Translations under genes and position numbers: made by a program
Notes under the pieces: model-generated
Told to the model about the DNA's origin: nothing
The model's input: the letters and a program-made list of their open reading frames with translations, nothing else
Database searches by the model: none
Shown: positions 1-10,997 of the stretch, one piece after another
Position numbering within the stretch: the first letter of the stretch is position 1
Layout of the letters: the number at the start of each line of letters is the position of its first letter
Assembly (NCBI GenBank): GCA_029532415.1
Contig: JAQOTA010000050.1
Coordinates: 6,200,001 to 6,264,000, forward strand
Reading direction: 5' to 3'
Length of the DNA stretch: 64,000 nucleotides
Origin: Marasmius tenuissimus
Lineage: Eukaryota; Basidiomycota; Agaricomycetes; Agaricales; Marasmiaceae

Positions 1-132
1 CTGAGTCGAATCATAGCGTCAGCTCTCATTCATGGTCTTTATAATAAACAGATCTTGAAAGTCAGTAAGTCTGTAGGTTGATTATGAGGGAGAGAAACAT
101 CATGGAAAAAAGACTGTCATTCACTATCATAT

Positions 133-224
133 TCCGATGCGGGGAATCGAACCCCGGGCTGCTGTGCTCTGACACCCTGACTCGAGTTGAAAGACAGCAA
201 TGTTAGCCACTACACCACATCGGA
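133..224 (-). tRNA. tRNA-Glu (UUC) with a short intron
   Basis: Read on the minus strand, the 7-bp acceptor stem TCCGATG/CATCGGA closes the gene. The D-arm (GGTGTAGTGGCTAACAT) is typical of eukaryotic tRNA-Glu, and the T-arm contains GGTTCGATTCC. The anticodon stem GCTGT/ACAGC holds a loop starting CTTTCA, which gives anticodon UUC (Glu). About 21 nt of extra sequence follow position 37, the canonical place for a nuclear tRNA intron. Without it the tRNA is about 71-72 nt. No CCA is encoded, as expected for a eukaryote. It is not a CDS even though an ORF crosses it. Confidence 0.93.
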
Positions 225-906
225 TTGATTGACGCAGAATGAATGTGGGACATGTCGGGAAAGGTGAGAGTAGGAACACTCCTCCAGGCCAGGGGAGATC
301 ATCTCTAACCTTCAAAGTTCAAAGCACATTTCTTCGAGACAAATTTGCTCTTTACAATTGAGATACTGAGGTATGCATTATGAGCGCTGGGAAGCTATGA
401 ACGGCCAGTAATTTCCGACATAAATGAACCGTCCAGCCCGAGCCATTGAATCAGAGTCAACCTGGTGTCGAAACCTGAGCTTTTTTGAGGCAGTATTGCG
501 GTGTGCATGCTTTCTTGGCCTCTCAGATCCGAGCTTTCGAAGGGGGTCCCGGCGATTGGCCGCAGGTTCACCGCGTTATACTGTGCAGCCCCAAGGCACT
601 CTGGTACGATTTGAGTTCAGACAAGCGAAATAAGGGCTATACACAGTAGTTCAAAAACTGGTATCTCGGCGTCTCAGAATTCAAGGTCCCGAGACGAGCG
701 GCAAACAGCCCTGCGAGGCTATAGGTGGCTGAACTCGAGTCGAGTCCCCATATAAGGACTCGAATTTCTTTTGCCTTTCCTCACTTCTCCTTCCACTCAG
801 TGTCTCATTTGATCACTTTTTCTCTCTTCACCGAGATCTGATCATTCTCACTTTCACGTTTCATTATCGCACCAGAGCCGTTACTTCCTATTCCTATTTT
901 CTCACG
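225..906. other. Intergenic region, includes promoter of next gene
   Basis: No convincing coding exon or RNA gene was seen on either strand. The last 150 bases before 907 are pyrimidine-rich (TTTCTCTCTTCA, CTCACTTTCACG), which is common in fungal promoters and 5' leaders. A TATAAG motif lies near 752. Confidence 0.5.
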
Positions 907-1515
907 ATGTTCTCCATGCTCTTCTTCGTCGCCTCCATCCTCCTCACCGTCTCCGCCTCAGCAATTCCAATGAAACGTGACGAGACCTGCACTCCCAATG
1001 CCAGGGGAGACACCGTCCAGTTTGCTTCGGACTTTGACGGAAGGAAGATCACCATCGGAGAGACCCACATTTACCGTCTTGAACAAGACGGAAACTTTCC
1101 CTCCAACTTCCTGTTGAAGCGAGTCCCAACGCCCATCATTCTTTGATCTGGTACTCATATTAACTGCATCCCTCAACTTCAGGAGTCCCACCGACTGGAG
1201 CCAGACCGCCACCATCGTCGACGACAAACTCGAATTTGGATCCGTGTCCTCCTCCGGAGCCAATGAGTATGTGATCTTAACTCTTCCTTTATATGCATAA
1301 GTACTAACTCATGTTGCATCTTTCTCAGCGACCAACTCTTTGAAGTTGACTGCAACATCTGTGACGCGAACGGCTTCAGCCTCTCAGTCGCGAGCGGTTG
1401 TATGGTCAAGTCAAAGGCGTCCGGCCTCTGCCTGGACGCGAGCGACTTCACTTTCAGCGACTGCAACCGCGCTGATGCGTTCCACCGCTACTCCGTTGAC
1501 AAGAGGACTGAGTAA
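907..1515 (+). CDS. Small secreted cysteine-containing protein, apparent frameshift in exon 1
   Basis: The ORF opens with a clear signal peptide (MFSMLFFVASILLTVSASA). Two introns follow. One is about 1151-1182, ending CTTCAG. The other is 1267-1328, with donor GTATGT, branch TACTAAC and acceptor CTCAG. After them the reading continues SPTDWSQTATIVDD...GAN, then DDQLFEVDCNICDANG, GLCLDAS and FSDCNRADAFHRYSVDKRTE, stopping at 1513-1515. The paired cysteines and the CLDAS motif recall fungal small secreted or beta-trefoil-like proteins, but no family is certain. The exon 1 frame hits TGA at 1144-1146. The frame that splices cleanly to exon 2 is open only from about 1083, so a 1-nt frame change is needed between about 1083 and 1122. 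This is either a decayed gene or a sequence error. Confidence 0.6.
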
Positions 1516-2829
1516 ACGGGTGGTCTTCCAATTTATGATCAATGACAGTGGAGGAGCAGTGTTTACGGACCTTACAGCAATTAATTAGCATGATTGGCGA
1601 CGAACTATTTGGCACGGACATCGTTTGTTACTTTTTATTTAGAAATTTATTGAAGTTGTGTTGTTCCCACACTCTCAGGAAACTAATATAAAATAATTAA
1701 ATAACAACACTCCCAAGTGATCACTCCGATTCAAATGCTTCGCAAAAAGGAGCATTCGAATTCAATTCCCTTCACAGATGGCCGCTTCGCAATGCTTGCT
1801 GGGTCAGTAATCCCGCCAACTAGAATCAAGGCAGCGCAGTCGCGTCATTGAGTACTACATACTGCTACAGGACTTTTAAATCAGTGCAGGCAAATGGAGG
1901 ATATGGGATGAGCTGTTCGAACGAGGCATTTAAATTGAATTGAATGATTCAAACGGGCGTTTATTTCATTGAGGGATTTGACTCTTGAGCAGGATTTGAG
2001 ACAAGAGATTTGGATAGGGACCAGTTTGAGCCGCGCGTTGTCTGAATAGGGGACTTTGAATCGGTGCGGGCTGTACACAGTTGAAATGGATGTACAGTGT
2101 GTATACCCGGATAATAGGCTGCGTAGTTCAAACTTCAAACTCCAGTTTCTGGTTCAAGTTTCTTGAGCACTCACCTTGGATTCACTGTCACCAACAAGCC
2201 AAGTCTATCCCTCACAAGTTCGACTCGCCTTCGAAGTTGAGTCGAATTCGGCCCTGCCTGGACCGCAAGTTCCAATCAGGGAGGATGAAGGTAAGCCCAA
2301 GTCGAGATCGGTTCTGCAGATGGCCTAATTGTAAGAATTTTGACGACCTTCGAGCATATATAGACTGAGAGATCCGGTCACGAGCTTGAGGGCAGGGACG
2401 ATGATGGTTGTTTGGGTTCAAAAGGAGCTCGTCCTCATGGAATGAGAAAAGGGGCGTTTGTGGGTGTTGTCCACGTGCGCGGCGCGGGACCTGGGCCTGG
2501 CCCTTGTTTGGACTTCATAATCATCTAAATCAAACGGCAACGACCTTCCTTCCTTTTCCTTTGTTCTATTATACGTCAATTTGCCCCGATAAATGTACAG
2601 GACAATCGTAATGACAGCCTACAGCGACTGAGCGCCCCTCAAGGCGTCAGTTAAGCTGGCACTTCAAGCCCGCGATGGAGGATCAGTGGCATGGACTCGG
2701 AGGAAGGCATTTAAATAGGAGTGATCACTCGGTAATGTTTTTATTTAATTTTTTGAAACTTATCTCTTGACACTCTACGTCTGATTTGAGCAGGGTGAAG
2801 TTAAGGGAGGTTCCAGTTCCAATCCGCGT
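1516..2829. other. Intergenic region without recognised genes
   Basis: Short ORFs on both strands show no protein-like composition or plausible splice structure. The stretch contains AT-rich tracts near 1620-1700 and 2740-2760. No RNA gene or terminal repeat was recognised. Confidence 0.5.
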
Positions 2830-5111
2830 TTATCCCCGCTCCAATGCTATCTTCATCCATTTCCCGTTCCCACTCACTTCCACAATCCTGTCTCCACCAT
2901 GACTCTTTCCCAGTCCGATCTTTCCTTTCGTACCCACCGGAGCTTTGACCCTGATTTGAACAACGTCTTCCGCCGTTACCTTCCATTCCCCTTCAAACAT
3001 TCCTAACTTGGTCTCGAACCCGCCTTTCACCTCTGTCAAACGCTCCCGCGAATCTGTAGGAACGCTCGGGGACATCTCCCACTCTCGCCCTTGACTCGAG
3101 ACAATTCTCAAACCTAGAAGCTGGTTCAGTAGCAGGTGAGTAGGACCCGTCGACCAAGAATGCGTGAGGGAAGTATACGCCGGATCGTAGTTGTAACCCG
3201 CTTGGCTTCGATAGCTGTAACAGTAACCGTGTTTGATAAGAGTCCTTAGACACAATGAAGGATTGAAGAGCGGCTTACTACAGTGATCCATTCGCCGACA
3301 ACCCTTCGACAATTGTCGTTCCACCCATATTCGGTCCATCAAGCGAGTATCCCCAGAGTCGGCGAATAAGATCCAACGCGCGATCGGGTTCTCCGGCTTC
3401 GAAGTGAGCGTTGAGCTACGTCGAAACCGACTCAGCAACGCCTCATCATTGTAGGACCTACAACGACTCACCTCCCACGAAGAAACAAAGAGACTGATTG
3501 TATCTTTCAACTCCGGGGTAACAGGTCCAATATCATTCCAATCCTTTGTTAAGCCCTCGGATATCCTTCTCTTCTGTTCATCGGAGGTCGTAATGTTATA
3601 AACAACCGCGAAGCTATTGCCATCCTGAGGGTGTAAAGCCGTCGTAGTATTGTCTCGGTACAAACCAGCGTCTTCGTCCCACAGGAGGGCGTTGAATGCC
3701 TGCTTCAGACCTTCGGCTCTAGCTTCCCACGAATTCGCGTGAGTTGCGTCTCCGTGCAAGCGAGCCAGTTTTGAGAGTCGGGTTAGCATCTATGTCGGGA
3801 TGATTTTAGCACGCTGATGTTTGAGTGAGAAGGTATTGGACGGTTACCCCGTAAGATAGAGCGTTCAGAGCGGAATTAAGACCACCTCCACCTTCTCTGG
3901 CCCAATCATTCGGGTATGTTTGGTTTTGTAGCCCGGTTTCAGTGATCCCTCGTACTACATACTCTACAGCGCGAGTTATGTTGTTCCAATGCTATAAATT
4001 AGACAAAATTCAATATGAATCAACGAACTAACTCGAAAAGTCGAAAAACCTACCAGATCCACCCAATCCATATCGCCTGTATAAAACGCATACTCCTCAA
4101 TCGCAATCAACGACCAAGAGTGATACGTATCACTCTTACTCCCCGCCCTAAAGCTCGCCGTATCAGGTCCAGCAAACGGGAACATCCCAGTTGTCTCATT
4201 CTGGAAATAAAACAACGTCTCCAACGCGTTCAACACGCATTCATACCCATACGACGGACCAAACGCCATATACGACGATGGGGCCGAAATTCCCAGGTCC
4301 CCAGGCCAAACCGCTCGATCTCGTTTAGCACCGTCGAGTAAAATGGGACCGTAGACACCTAAGCTGGAGTTGTACGCCCATCCGGGACGTACTTGGGGGA
4401 GAAAACGACCGGTGTCGGGTGGTGCGATGTTGGTTTGGACGGTGTAAGCGCCAGCGTACCACGTTCGAACGAGGAGGTCGTCATCTGGAGTCCAGAAGTA
4501 TCCTCGGTACGCGTCTTGAGGGTTTGATACGCCGGGGTGGAATCCGAGCAGACAAGTAACGTTGGAGATGTGAACGGGATCTGACAGATCGGGAGACGAG
4601 GTTATGGTGAGGTACCGGAATCCTCCTCTGAATTTTTCTGCCGGAGTGGTATAGTTGAAAGCTGTTCCTAAGGATGATTCGGGAATTGATATGCTAAGGG
4701 AACGATCCCAGTCACTGAAAGGACTTGCACCGGTGTCATCCGACCATTCTCCGATAAATTGAGGAGATTCTGTGAAAGATAGAGCTACTGGGGAGGTGTG
4801 ATTCGGCGACATCACTAAGAAGCTGAGGTGTCCTGCGACTTCGCGTCCAAAGTCGTATGTGACCTGGCTATCTGGCGTAAGAATGATATCGAGACCGTGG
4901 ACTTCGACCAGTCCACGGGTAGAATGAACAGCTGTCGGCCTGTGAATCGTGATCCAAGTTGAATGCGAATTGATCCTCATTAGAGAGAAATCATTGACCT
5001 TGGCATTCTAGATTTTGGCGCATAAATGTACTGGTGCCAAGGTTGAGAAGCGCAGGAGATCCTGGCAACAGCACCCAGAAGGAGAGTGCATAACGCCACT
5101 TTCTTGAACAT
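2830..5111 (-). CDS. Secreted alpha-L-rhamnosidase-like glycosidase (GH78 type)
   Basis: A predicted extracellular enzyme that releases terminal L-rhamnose from plant glycosides or pectin side chains. I place the start at 5111: MFKKVALCTLLLGAVARISC is a signal peptide, and a 59-nt intron (4940-4998) joins it to RPTAVHSTRGLVEVHG. The N-terminal half is a beta-sandwich-like region. The (alpha/alpha)6-barrel region contains DGAKRDRAVWPGDLG, whose spaced acids match the catalytic loop of GH78, although the position usually written as Glu is Asp here. Later exons give GNSFAVVYNIT, NDIGPVTPEL, GGTTIVEGLS and YDPAYTSLTHSWSTGPTHLL, all typical of six-hairpin rhamnosidases. At least four further introns are needed, near 3976-4053, 3790-3846, 3430-3473 and 3222-3277. 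Stop at 2830. The family call is strong; the substrate is inferred. Confidence 0.85.
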
Positions 5112-5651
5112 ACGGGCGGAAGTTTTGGCAGGACCTTCGTCCTCGTCCTTTATATAGCAAGCCTACAGGTCAGGAGACCCTTTTTGAACCTTGCCATGCG
5201 TCAGAAGGTCCTGGTGTTATTTCCAGAACTACGAACTTTACCAGCTTCATGAGTACGGTTGGGATGAGAGTGACTGAGGGGTTCTGGTGCGCCGTTTGAG
5301 TAAAGATCGAAGTGAAAGTAAATATTGAGCTTTTTTGGGTGCTCGACTGGCCTGAGTGTTTCTCCGCAGTCGTACAAAGGCGTGTCCTGGTGGGGGAGAA
5401 TGAACAGGAACCAAGCCGGACCGGCCGGATCGAGGACTCGACTCGGATTTATCCGAAGGTCCACGTGGCGGGCTCGATGATGGAATCGTCTTAATTTTGT
5501 GTCCTCAGCGAGCTCTAACCTGACACATAAGTACTTATCAGCAGTCAAAAGTCACTTACATTTTGAATCAGGGGAAGGCAAATCCTGAAAGAGATTAGTG
5601 AAAACTCTGTATTATAGCCTGTCCGGAAAATTCTTTCACCTTCTGCGTTCA
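5112..5651. other. Intergenic, promoter side of the rhamnosidase gene
   Basis: A TATATAG motif at about 5151 suits a TATA-like element upstream of the leftward rhamnosidase gene. No other gene was recognised up to the repeat that begins at 5652. Confidence 0.45.
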
Positions 5652-5680
5652 CATCAGCAAAATACCTGTACCTGTAGAAC
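5652..5680 (+). repeat. Left terminal inverted repeat of the putative transposon
   Basis: Begins CATCAGCAAAATACCTGTAC. Its reverse complement occurs at 15953-15981 with one mismatch. Confidence 0.7.
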
Positions 5681-5819
5681 GTCGTTACTATCTCCACTAT
5701 CCTGTACCATAGCTGGAACCCGCTATACCTGGTTGTCAGGGGGATCAGCGTTTGTAAGGGTATTAGAATGAACTGAGAATTCGTGACAAACCTAAGAATG
5801 CGTGAGCATGATAGTAGTA

Positions 5820-6010
5820 AGATTCAACGGGTTTTCGTACTTTAGCACGGGTATTGGTGATTGTCCGGAAGAGCAGAGTTTGTTCTGCGTCGCGAGGATT
5901 GTACCGGATCTGGAGAGTTTTAACGGGTTGTAGGGAAGAGTAACGCATAGCGAGGATGTTGAAGAGTTGTCACGGGTTTGGAGGGTTTTAATGGGTTGTG
6001 GGGGAGAGTA
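5820..6010 (+). repeat. Subterminal repeat cluster, left end
   Basis: Four related motifs lie here: AACGGGTTTT at 5826, AACGGGTTG at 5922, CACGGGTTTG at 5971 and AATGGGTTGTG at 5990. A GAGTAACGCAT motif occurs at least twice, near 5938 and 6007. The same core appears inverted near the right end. Such clusters are where transposases of CACTA-like elements bind; this function is inferred. Confidence 0.55.
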
Positions 6011-6507
6011 ACGCATGCCGAGGTTCGGAAAGAGTAACGCAAAGGTCGTTCTGATTTCGAGTGCGGCGCCGGATAACGGTGTTCGTCGAGGGTTGCAATT
6101 CATTGCGTCGAATCCTCGCCGTACCAGACCTTCCAACAAAATCTAGAGCTTGCCATCGGTTTCGTGAGTGTCTTTCTATTTCGTGGAGTGAAACGGATAG
6201 CGTACCTTTGACCTGTTTACAGGTAGATCAACGAAGAATGTATATTCTAGCAAATTCTCAGAGGCTCAACAACTTGTAGAAGAATCGATGGATTATGAGT
6301 CGACTTACGAATCCCTGGAAATGCCAGGGTGTTCATCAATCAGACAGCTCAAGGGGGAGGGACAATGAAGAGGGAGGAAAGCACGGTGATCCATTGGCAA
6401 GCACGTACATAGAGATACAAGCAGAGCAGTTACAAGAGTAGGTAGAGCAATAACGAATACAAGCAGAGCAATACGAATACAAGCGAAATGAGAGCGAACG
6501 AATGCTA

Positions 6508-8409
6508 TCAAGCATCACCTCCAGTACCGGCGCCAGCATTACCAGGGCCAGCGCTATCGGGGCCAGCAGTGCCGGAGCCAGAGCCAACGCCAGGCGAGGA
6601 AGAGTCGTCGCTGCTGGGAGGACCACTTGATGGCTCGTCATCCTCTGGTTCCACGTCCTCGTCCGCCTCCATCGCCCAAAGTGCCATATCCTTCCCAAGG
6701 CAGCTATCTGGTGCTACGCCTTGTACGACATGATTCTCGCCCCAGATTTGGCTGCCAAAAACAATTAGAAAGAGCTGACGATGGCAAAGGCAACGCTCAC
6801 TTGTTAAGCCATTTGGTCATCCGCTCGATGCGGAGGTGGTTGAGGTTGTCGTGGGTGGCGATCATGGCATAATAGAAAGCTTTGAGGTTGAACGAGCTGA
6901 TGGTCTCGTCCCATTCCTGCCCGCTGGACAACGCGAACCAGATCTATGGGACCGTTAGCCTTCTTAAGTGAAAGACGCAGTAGTAATACCTCACCTGAAT
7001 GATAATATACATGAGAAACTCCTTCGTCACACTGGTGACTCCGGCGATCTTGGCGTTACCAGCACGGGTCGCCTGCTTTTGGCCCAGTGCTGAGCTTGGC
7101 GACATGAGAATGGTGCGAGATGCCTAGAGAACGAGTCAAGATGTGTTCGAGAGAAAGAGAGAAGAGCGGGCTCACACGAGGGATGATATAGCCACGAAAG
7201 AGGCCAGCCTTCCCAGACTTGTCTGGGTCATTGAAGAATCGAGAGAGGTTGTAAAGGAAACCCGGGGCTTCTTCGTGCGTGAGCACGATCTTGCCGGCCT
7301 TTGCCTCCTCGATGAGCCTGAAACTCACGGTCAGTAGGTTCGACGAGAAGATGGCGAACCACGTACTTCAAACGAATCGGGTCGTCGGATGCCTTGTCAA
7401 TAGTTTCCTTGACACGGCTGATGGGAGCGAGCAGCGGTATGATCATGTCGTGTGATAGACCACGGCCACTCTTAGTATTGGGGTCCACGAAGGGGTCCAA
7501 GGCCCCATCCTTGAGCTGCAGCTGTTGGTTGTTGTGGGGGATGAAGGTCAGAATCCTCTGCTTCATGTTGCGTGTATCCATACGCCTGGCATCCCTGTAG
7601 CCGTGCTCAATCTATGTGATTGTGATTAGGATGTCGAACAGCACAGGAGCCGAGTACATACCGACGAGTACAAGACACGAATAGTATCCATGGCCTGGAA
7701 CTCGTAGCATCCAAGCATCTGTTTATATTGCATTGGGTGCTTGGCCTTGAATGCATTGAACATCCTCCGGTAGTTGTCCTTGTCGCTTTCCTTCCTGTAG
7801 GTAGCGCATAGAGTAAGTGAATTGATGAAAACGAAAAAAGTAGGTATATGCGTACATTTCATCCGGTAGGACAAACAGGTCGAGCACCTTGAGTTGTTCT
7901 TCTCTTTCCTCTTTGCTCAGAGGTTCCTCGTTGTCGTTGCGGTCGATGTCGATGTCGATGTCGTCGTCATCTTCTTCCTGTTGAGCTTTGAGGTCTTCTG
8001 AGAAACCGAACCGCATCACAAGCTCGATCTTGTCTGTCCAAGCGTCTATGAACCTCATCCAGTGTGTGCCGATATTGTAGAAGGGATGACGAGGGCCGCT
8101 TGATCTGTAAAATAGTCAATGGATGCTCATGCTTGACGCGAAAGTGAGAACTCACAGAGTAGTACCAGTCAGGATTTTGTTCGACCACTTCTTGAACGCC
8201 TCTTGGATCTTGGCCTCAGCTTTGGTCAACTTTCTTGGTTCTGGCTCGGGCTCAGGCTCAGGCTCAGGCGAAGATGACGGAGCACATTGCGGTCGAGCTC
8301 GTGGCTTGGGTTTGCTGGTGGCCTTGGATGGGCAGGAGGAGACATTGAACAGGCTGCTGGGACCACTAGGGCGGGAGGAGCGAGGGGGGGAGGAGCGGGT
8401 GACAGGCAT
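6508..8409 (-). CDS. DUF6698-like fungal protein inside the transposon
   Basis: Multi-exon gene read from ATG at 8409 (MPVTRSSPPRSSRPSG); an in-frame upstream ATG at 8583 is possible. The N-terminus is low complexity with a PEPEPEPEPEP run. Splicing then gives KIQEAFKKWSNKIL, GPRHPFYNIGTHWMRFIDAW, an acidic EEDDDDIDIDIDR stretch, LKVLDLFVLPDEM, GLSHDMIIPLLAPISRVKET, IVLTHEEAPGFLYNL, GLFRGYIIPR, SRTILMSPSSAL and IWFALSSGQEWDE. The end is a Gly/Ser-rich tail with stop at 6508-6510. About seven short introns with good GT/AG ends are needed. The conserved core resembles a family of unknown function found in mushroom-forming fungi (DUF6698, tentative). No catalytic motif was recognised. Its position inside the inverted ends makes it a probable passenger gene of the element. 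Confidence 0.7.
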
Positions 8410-8657
8410 GGAGGAGATGATGGTGGTAGAAGAACAAGAAGCGTTGGGGAAAGAAGGGAGGAAGGGGAGGAGGCCCTTATAGGGCTGGCTGGCGGAGTTT
8501 GAAAACGCGTCCTGTCGCGTCATCCCATATTTGGCTGGGGCGCGTACGTCACTCTTGTCACACAGGTCATGCAAGAGGGTCACGACGATGGATTTCCTGC
8601 AGATCCCGCTACGTAGAACATGTAGCTATGTCAAGAAAAAGTAGGTACAATGTGAGA

Positions 8658-10242
8658 TCAAGGCTCTGTAATAAAGGGTTGAACCTCTATGCAACGAACC
8701 TCTACACGATGGGACCAGTATTTGTGCGCTTCTTTCCTCGGTTGGTCCATGTACTTGTTTCCCGCTGCTCGTTGCTCAGCCGACTCCTTCACCCTTGTGA
8801 CATGCATGCCGGGAAGCAGATCCAGCAGCTCGTTGGTGAGTGTCTCCCCTCCTGCACCTCTCTCGATGACCCCCGCAACGATCCAGTGATTTTCTTCTTT
8901 CTTTTCGTTCAGGTAGAAAGTACGAATCCTGCGGACGAGTTTACCAATGTGTTCAATGTTGCCGGATGTTACGACCATCAAGGAGTTTTTGGTGCTGGGT
9001 TTAATGGGATCTTTCGAACGACCAATGAACGTGTGCGAAATGGTGTGCTTGACTGCAGTCAATCCTTGCCCTGAAGTGTATTCGACGACAACACCCTGAG
9101 CTTTTGATACAGGCTTGACATGGATGGGTTTTTCTCCTGACGCATGAGGACTGCCAGTGATTGACACCTCGATTCGCAGACTGACCAGCTTTGGATGTAA
9201 AATCCAGTGGTCGCGTTCTGTGGGGGCCAGCTCGCCCAAAGGGTTCCAGGGGTCGGACGAGTGATGAGCGAATCGTGGAGAACAAGGAGGGGGTGTAGGA
9301 GTGCGAGGTCGCGGAGTACGAGGAATGTCAACCGGAAGCCTATCGAACCTCGAGAGAAAAGAGGCTGGATCAACGGCTGGGTGAGGGAGATCAGGGCGAA
9401 GATACCAGACTTGGTGGGTATGGTCCATCGGCCTCCAGACGTTCAAACGCTGGAAGGTTTTGAGTTCAACTACATCACGATAGTCAATTCTCTTGATTGG
9501 GGCTGCTCGACCTGCCAGAACGACATCAAGCTCGATATCGAGCAGCAAGCCAGACTTGATGTTGCTGTAGTCGGCCTCCAGCGACATATCGATGACCGTG
9601 TCCAGCAAAGACCAGTCAATATGTACACTTCGGAGGGTGCCTGTGAGACCTTTGCGTTGGGAGCCAATAACCAAAACGGCGGTGCCGACCCAGGGATCTC
9701 GACGACCAGTGTACATCGGACGAGTCCTGGTCTCTTCAGGTCTCAGATCAGGTCCCATAACTTCTTCAACGGGTTCGTTTGCATGTGGAGTTGATTCGGT
9801 AGTGGGTTCAGTAGTTGTGTTCGTAGCTGAATCGGTAGCTGGTTCGGGCGTAGATCCATGAGTTCGAGGAGAGCTGCATGCACCTCCAGCAAGCAAACTG
9901 GCAGTGACCACGTTGGCGATGACTCTGGCAGCGTCCCAGTTGATCCTTCGGAAGTGATCAGATGCTCGAATCTCGTCGATAACGTCTGATTGGAAATCTC
10001 TTTTTCGTTCTTCTGCCAGCTCTCGTTCACGCTCGACTGCTGCTTCATTCTCATCTTCCCAGTCTTCATCATCTCTGCAATACAGTGCTAGTCTCGAGGT
10101 TCCTTCCTCGTATTCGTGCGGTAGTTTTGGCTGTAGTAAAAGAGTAAGTAAGAGCCGATTTACAGTGTCCGTGTACTCACCATATCAATAGTTTGGTGTA
10201 GAAACGCTTGAAGAGCTCTAAACCGAGCAGGTGACACCTGGC
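8658..10242 (-). CDS. KOW-like domain protein, 5' end unresolved
   Basis: The main exon is open for more than 400 codons and ends at TGA 8658-8660. Upstream exons add GQVSPARFRALQAFLHQTID and, after an intron of about 50 nt ending near 10132, the segment KLPHEYEEGTSRLALYCRDD followed by a Glu/Arg-rich stretch. The middle has DPWVGTAVLVIGSQRKGLTG and a following beta-rich stretch with SGLLLDIELDVVL. This fits a KOW motif (a nucleic-acid or ribosome-associated beta barrel, as in SPT5). Thr/Pro/Glu-rich linkers flank it. No clear start codon joins 10242; an upstream exon may lie beyond the foldback element, near 10780-10938. The gene is divergent from the transposase. Its function is unknown, and the KOW call rests on pattern only. 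Confidence 0.55.
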
Positions 10243-10408
10243 CTGGGGTAGAAAATCAAATCATCAGCAACGATGCTGCGGTTTTCTGTTTAGACATGAT
10301 GAAAGAGAATTTATTTCGGCTTTTTGCCCTCTTAGACAGTGAGAGATTGGTTATTAAAGATGAATTATAGCTCTATATAATTTGTATGTACAGTATCTAC
10401 AACAAAGA

Positions 10409-10719
10409 AAACGAAAACTTACTGTGTTGAGGGACGTTCAACCACGATGGTGGTGGTTGAGGGTCAAGCCGGGCATGAGGCGCCCAAACATGCATGCGGG
10501 TCTCTCGTTTGACGAGCCAAACAAAGAATCCTGCGCAAGCGCCTTGGGCGCTTGACCTAGGGCTAGGGTCAGGCAAACGCCCAAGGCGCTTGCGCAGGAT
10601 TTTTTGCCGGATGCCGGATACATCCCGTGCCGCTTGGCACATGGAACCAGTCTGCCTCTCTTGACCCTCAACCACCACCATCGTGGTTGAACGTCCCTCA
10701 ACACAGTAAGTTTTCGTTT
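10409..10719. mobile_element. Foldback (MITE-like) element with nested inverted repeats
   Basis: Arms 10409-10468 and 10660-10719 are perfect 60-bp inverted repeats (outer end AAACGAAAACTTACTGTG). Inside them, 10528-10550 and 10578-10600 form a second perfect 23-bp inverted repeat (ATCCTGCGCAAGCGCC...), with a smaller hairpin between. No coding capacity is evident and no target duplication was clear. It lies inside the larger transposon, between the transposase and the KOW-like gene. Confidence 0.85.
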
Positions 10720-10737
10720 CTCTATTATATGTAGCCT

Positions 10738-10938
10738 ATATAGTATAATGAAATTAAGCTTTTTAAATACTTCCTGAGTCTCAAGAAGGGTAGAAAGCCC
10801 GTTCAGATCGTTTTTCATATCTAAAAAATTGAAAACCGCAGTATAAGTGCTGACGGTTTGTTCTTCTAATATAGGGTATCGCTCCACTACAGTCAAAATC
10901 ACGTCACAATCGCCACTTGGGCTCTCGAGAACACTCAT
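10738..10938 (-). CDS. Short ORF of unknown function, possible upstream exon
   Basis: Starts at ATG 10938 with MSVLESPSGDCDVILTVVER and continues to about LETQEVFKKLNF. The composition is protein-like (amphipathic leucines, acidic residues) and the ATG has a usable context. It could be the first exon of the KOW-like gene, with the foldback element lying in the intron, or a free-standing remnant. The continuation beyond 10738 runs into AT-rich sequence and then the foldback arm, which is not credible as coding. Confidence 0.3.
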
Positions 10939-10997
10939 AGTAACAAGTCAGTCAGAAATTCCATTGGGTCTATTGGGTATCTACTGACCTACTTACA

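Noticed and set aside
8241..8275. Short tandem GGCTCA repeat
   Set aside because: It encodes the PEPEPEP run of the DUF6698-like gene and is a simple coding repeat, not a regulatory array.
10397..10681. Minus-strand ORF across the foldback element
   Set aside because: It reads through inverted-repeat arms and hairpin; the sequence is explained by the element, not by coding.
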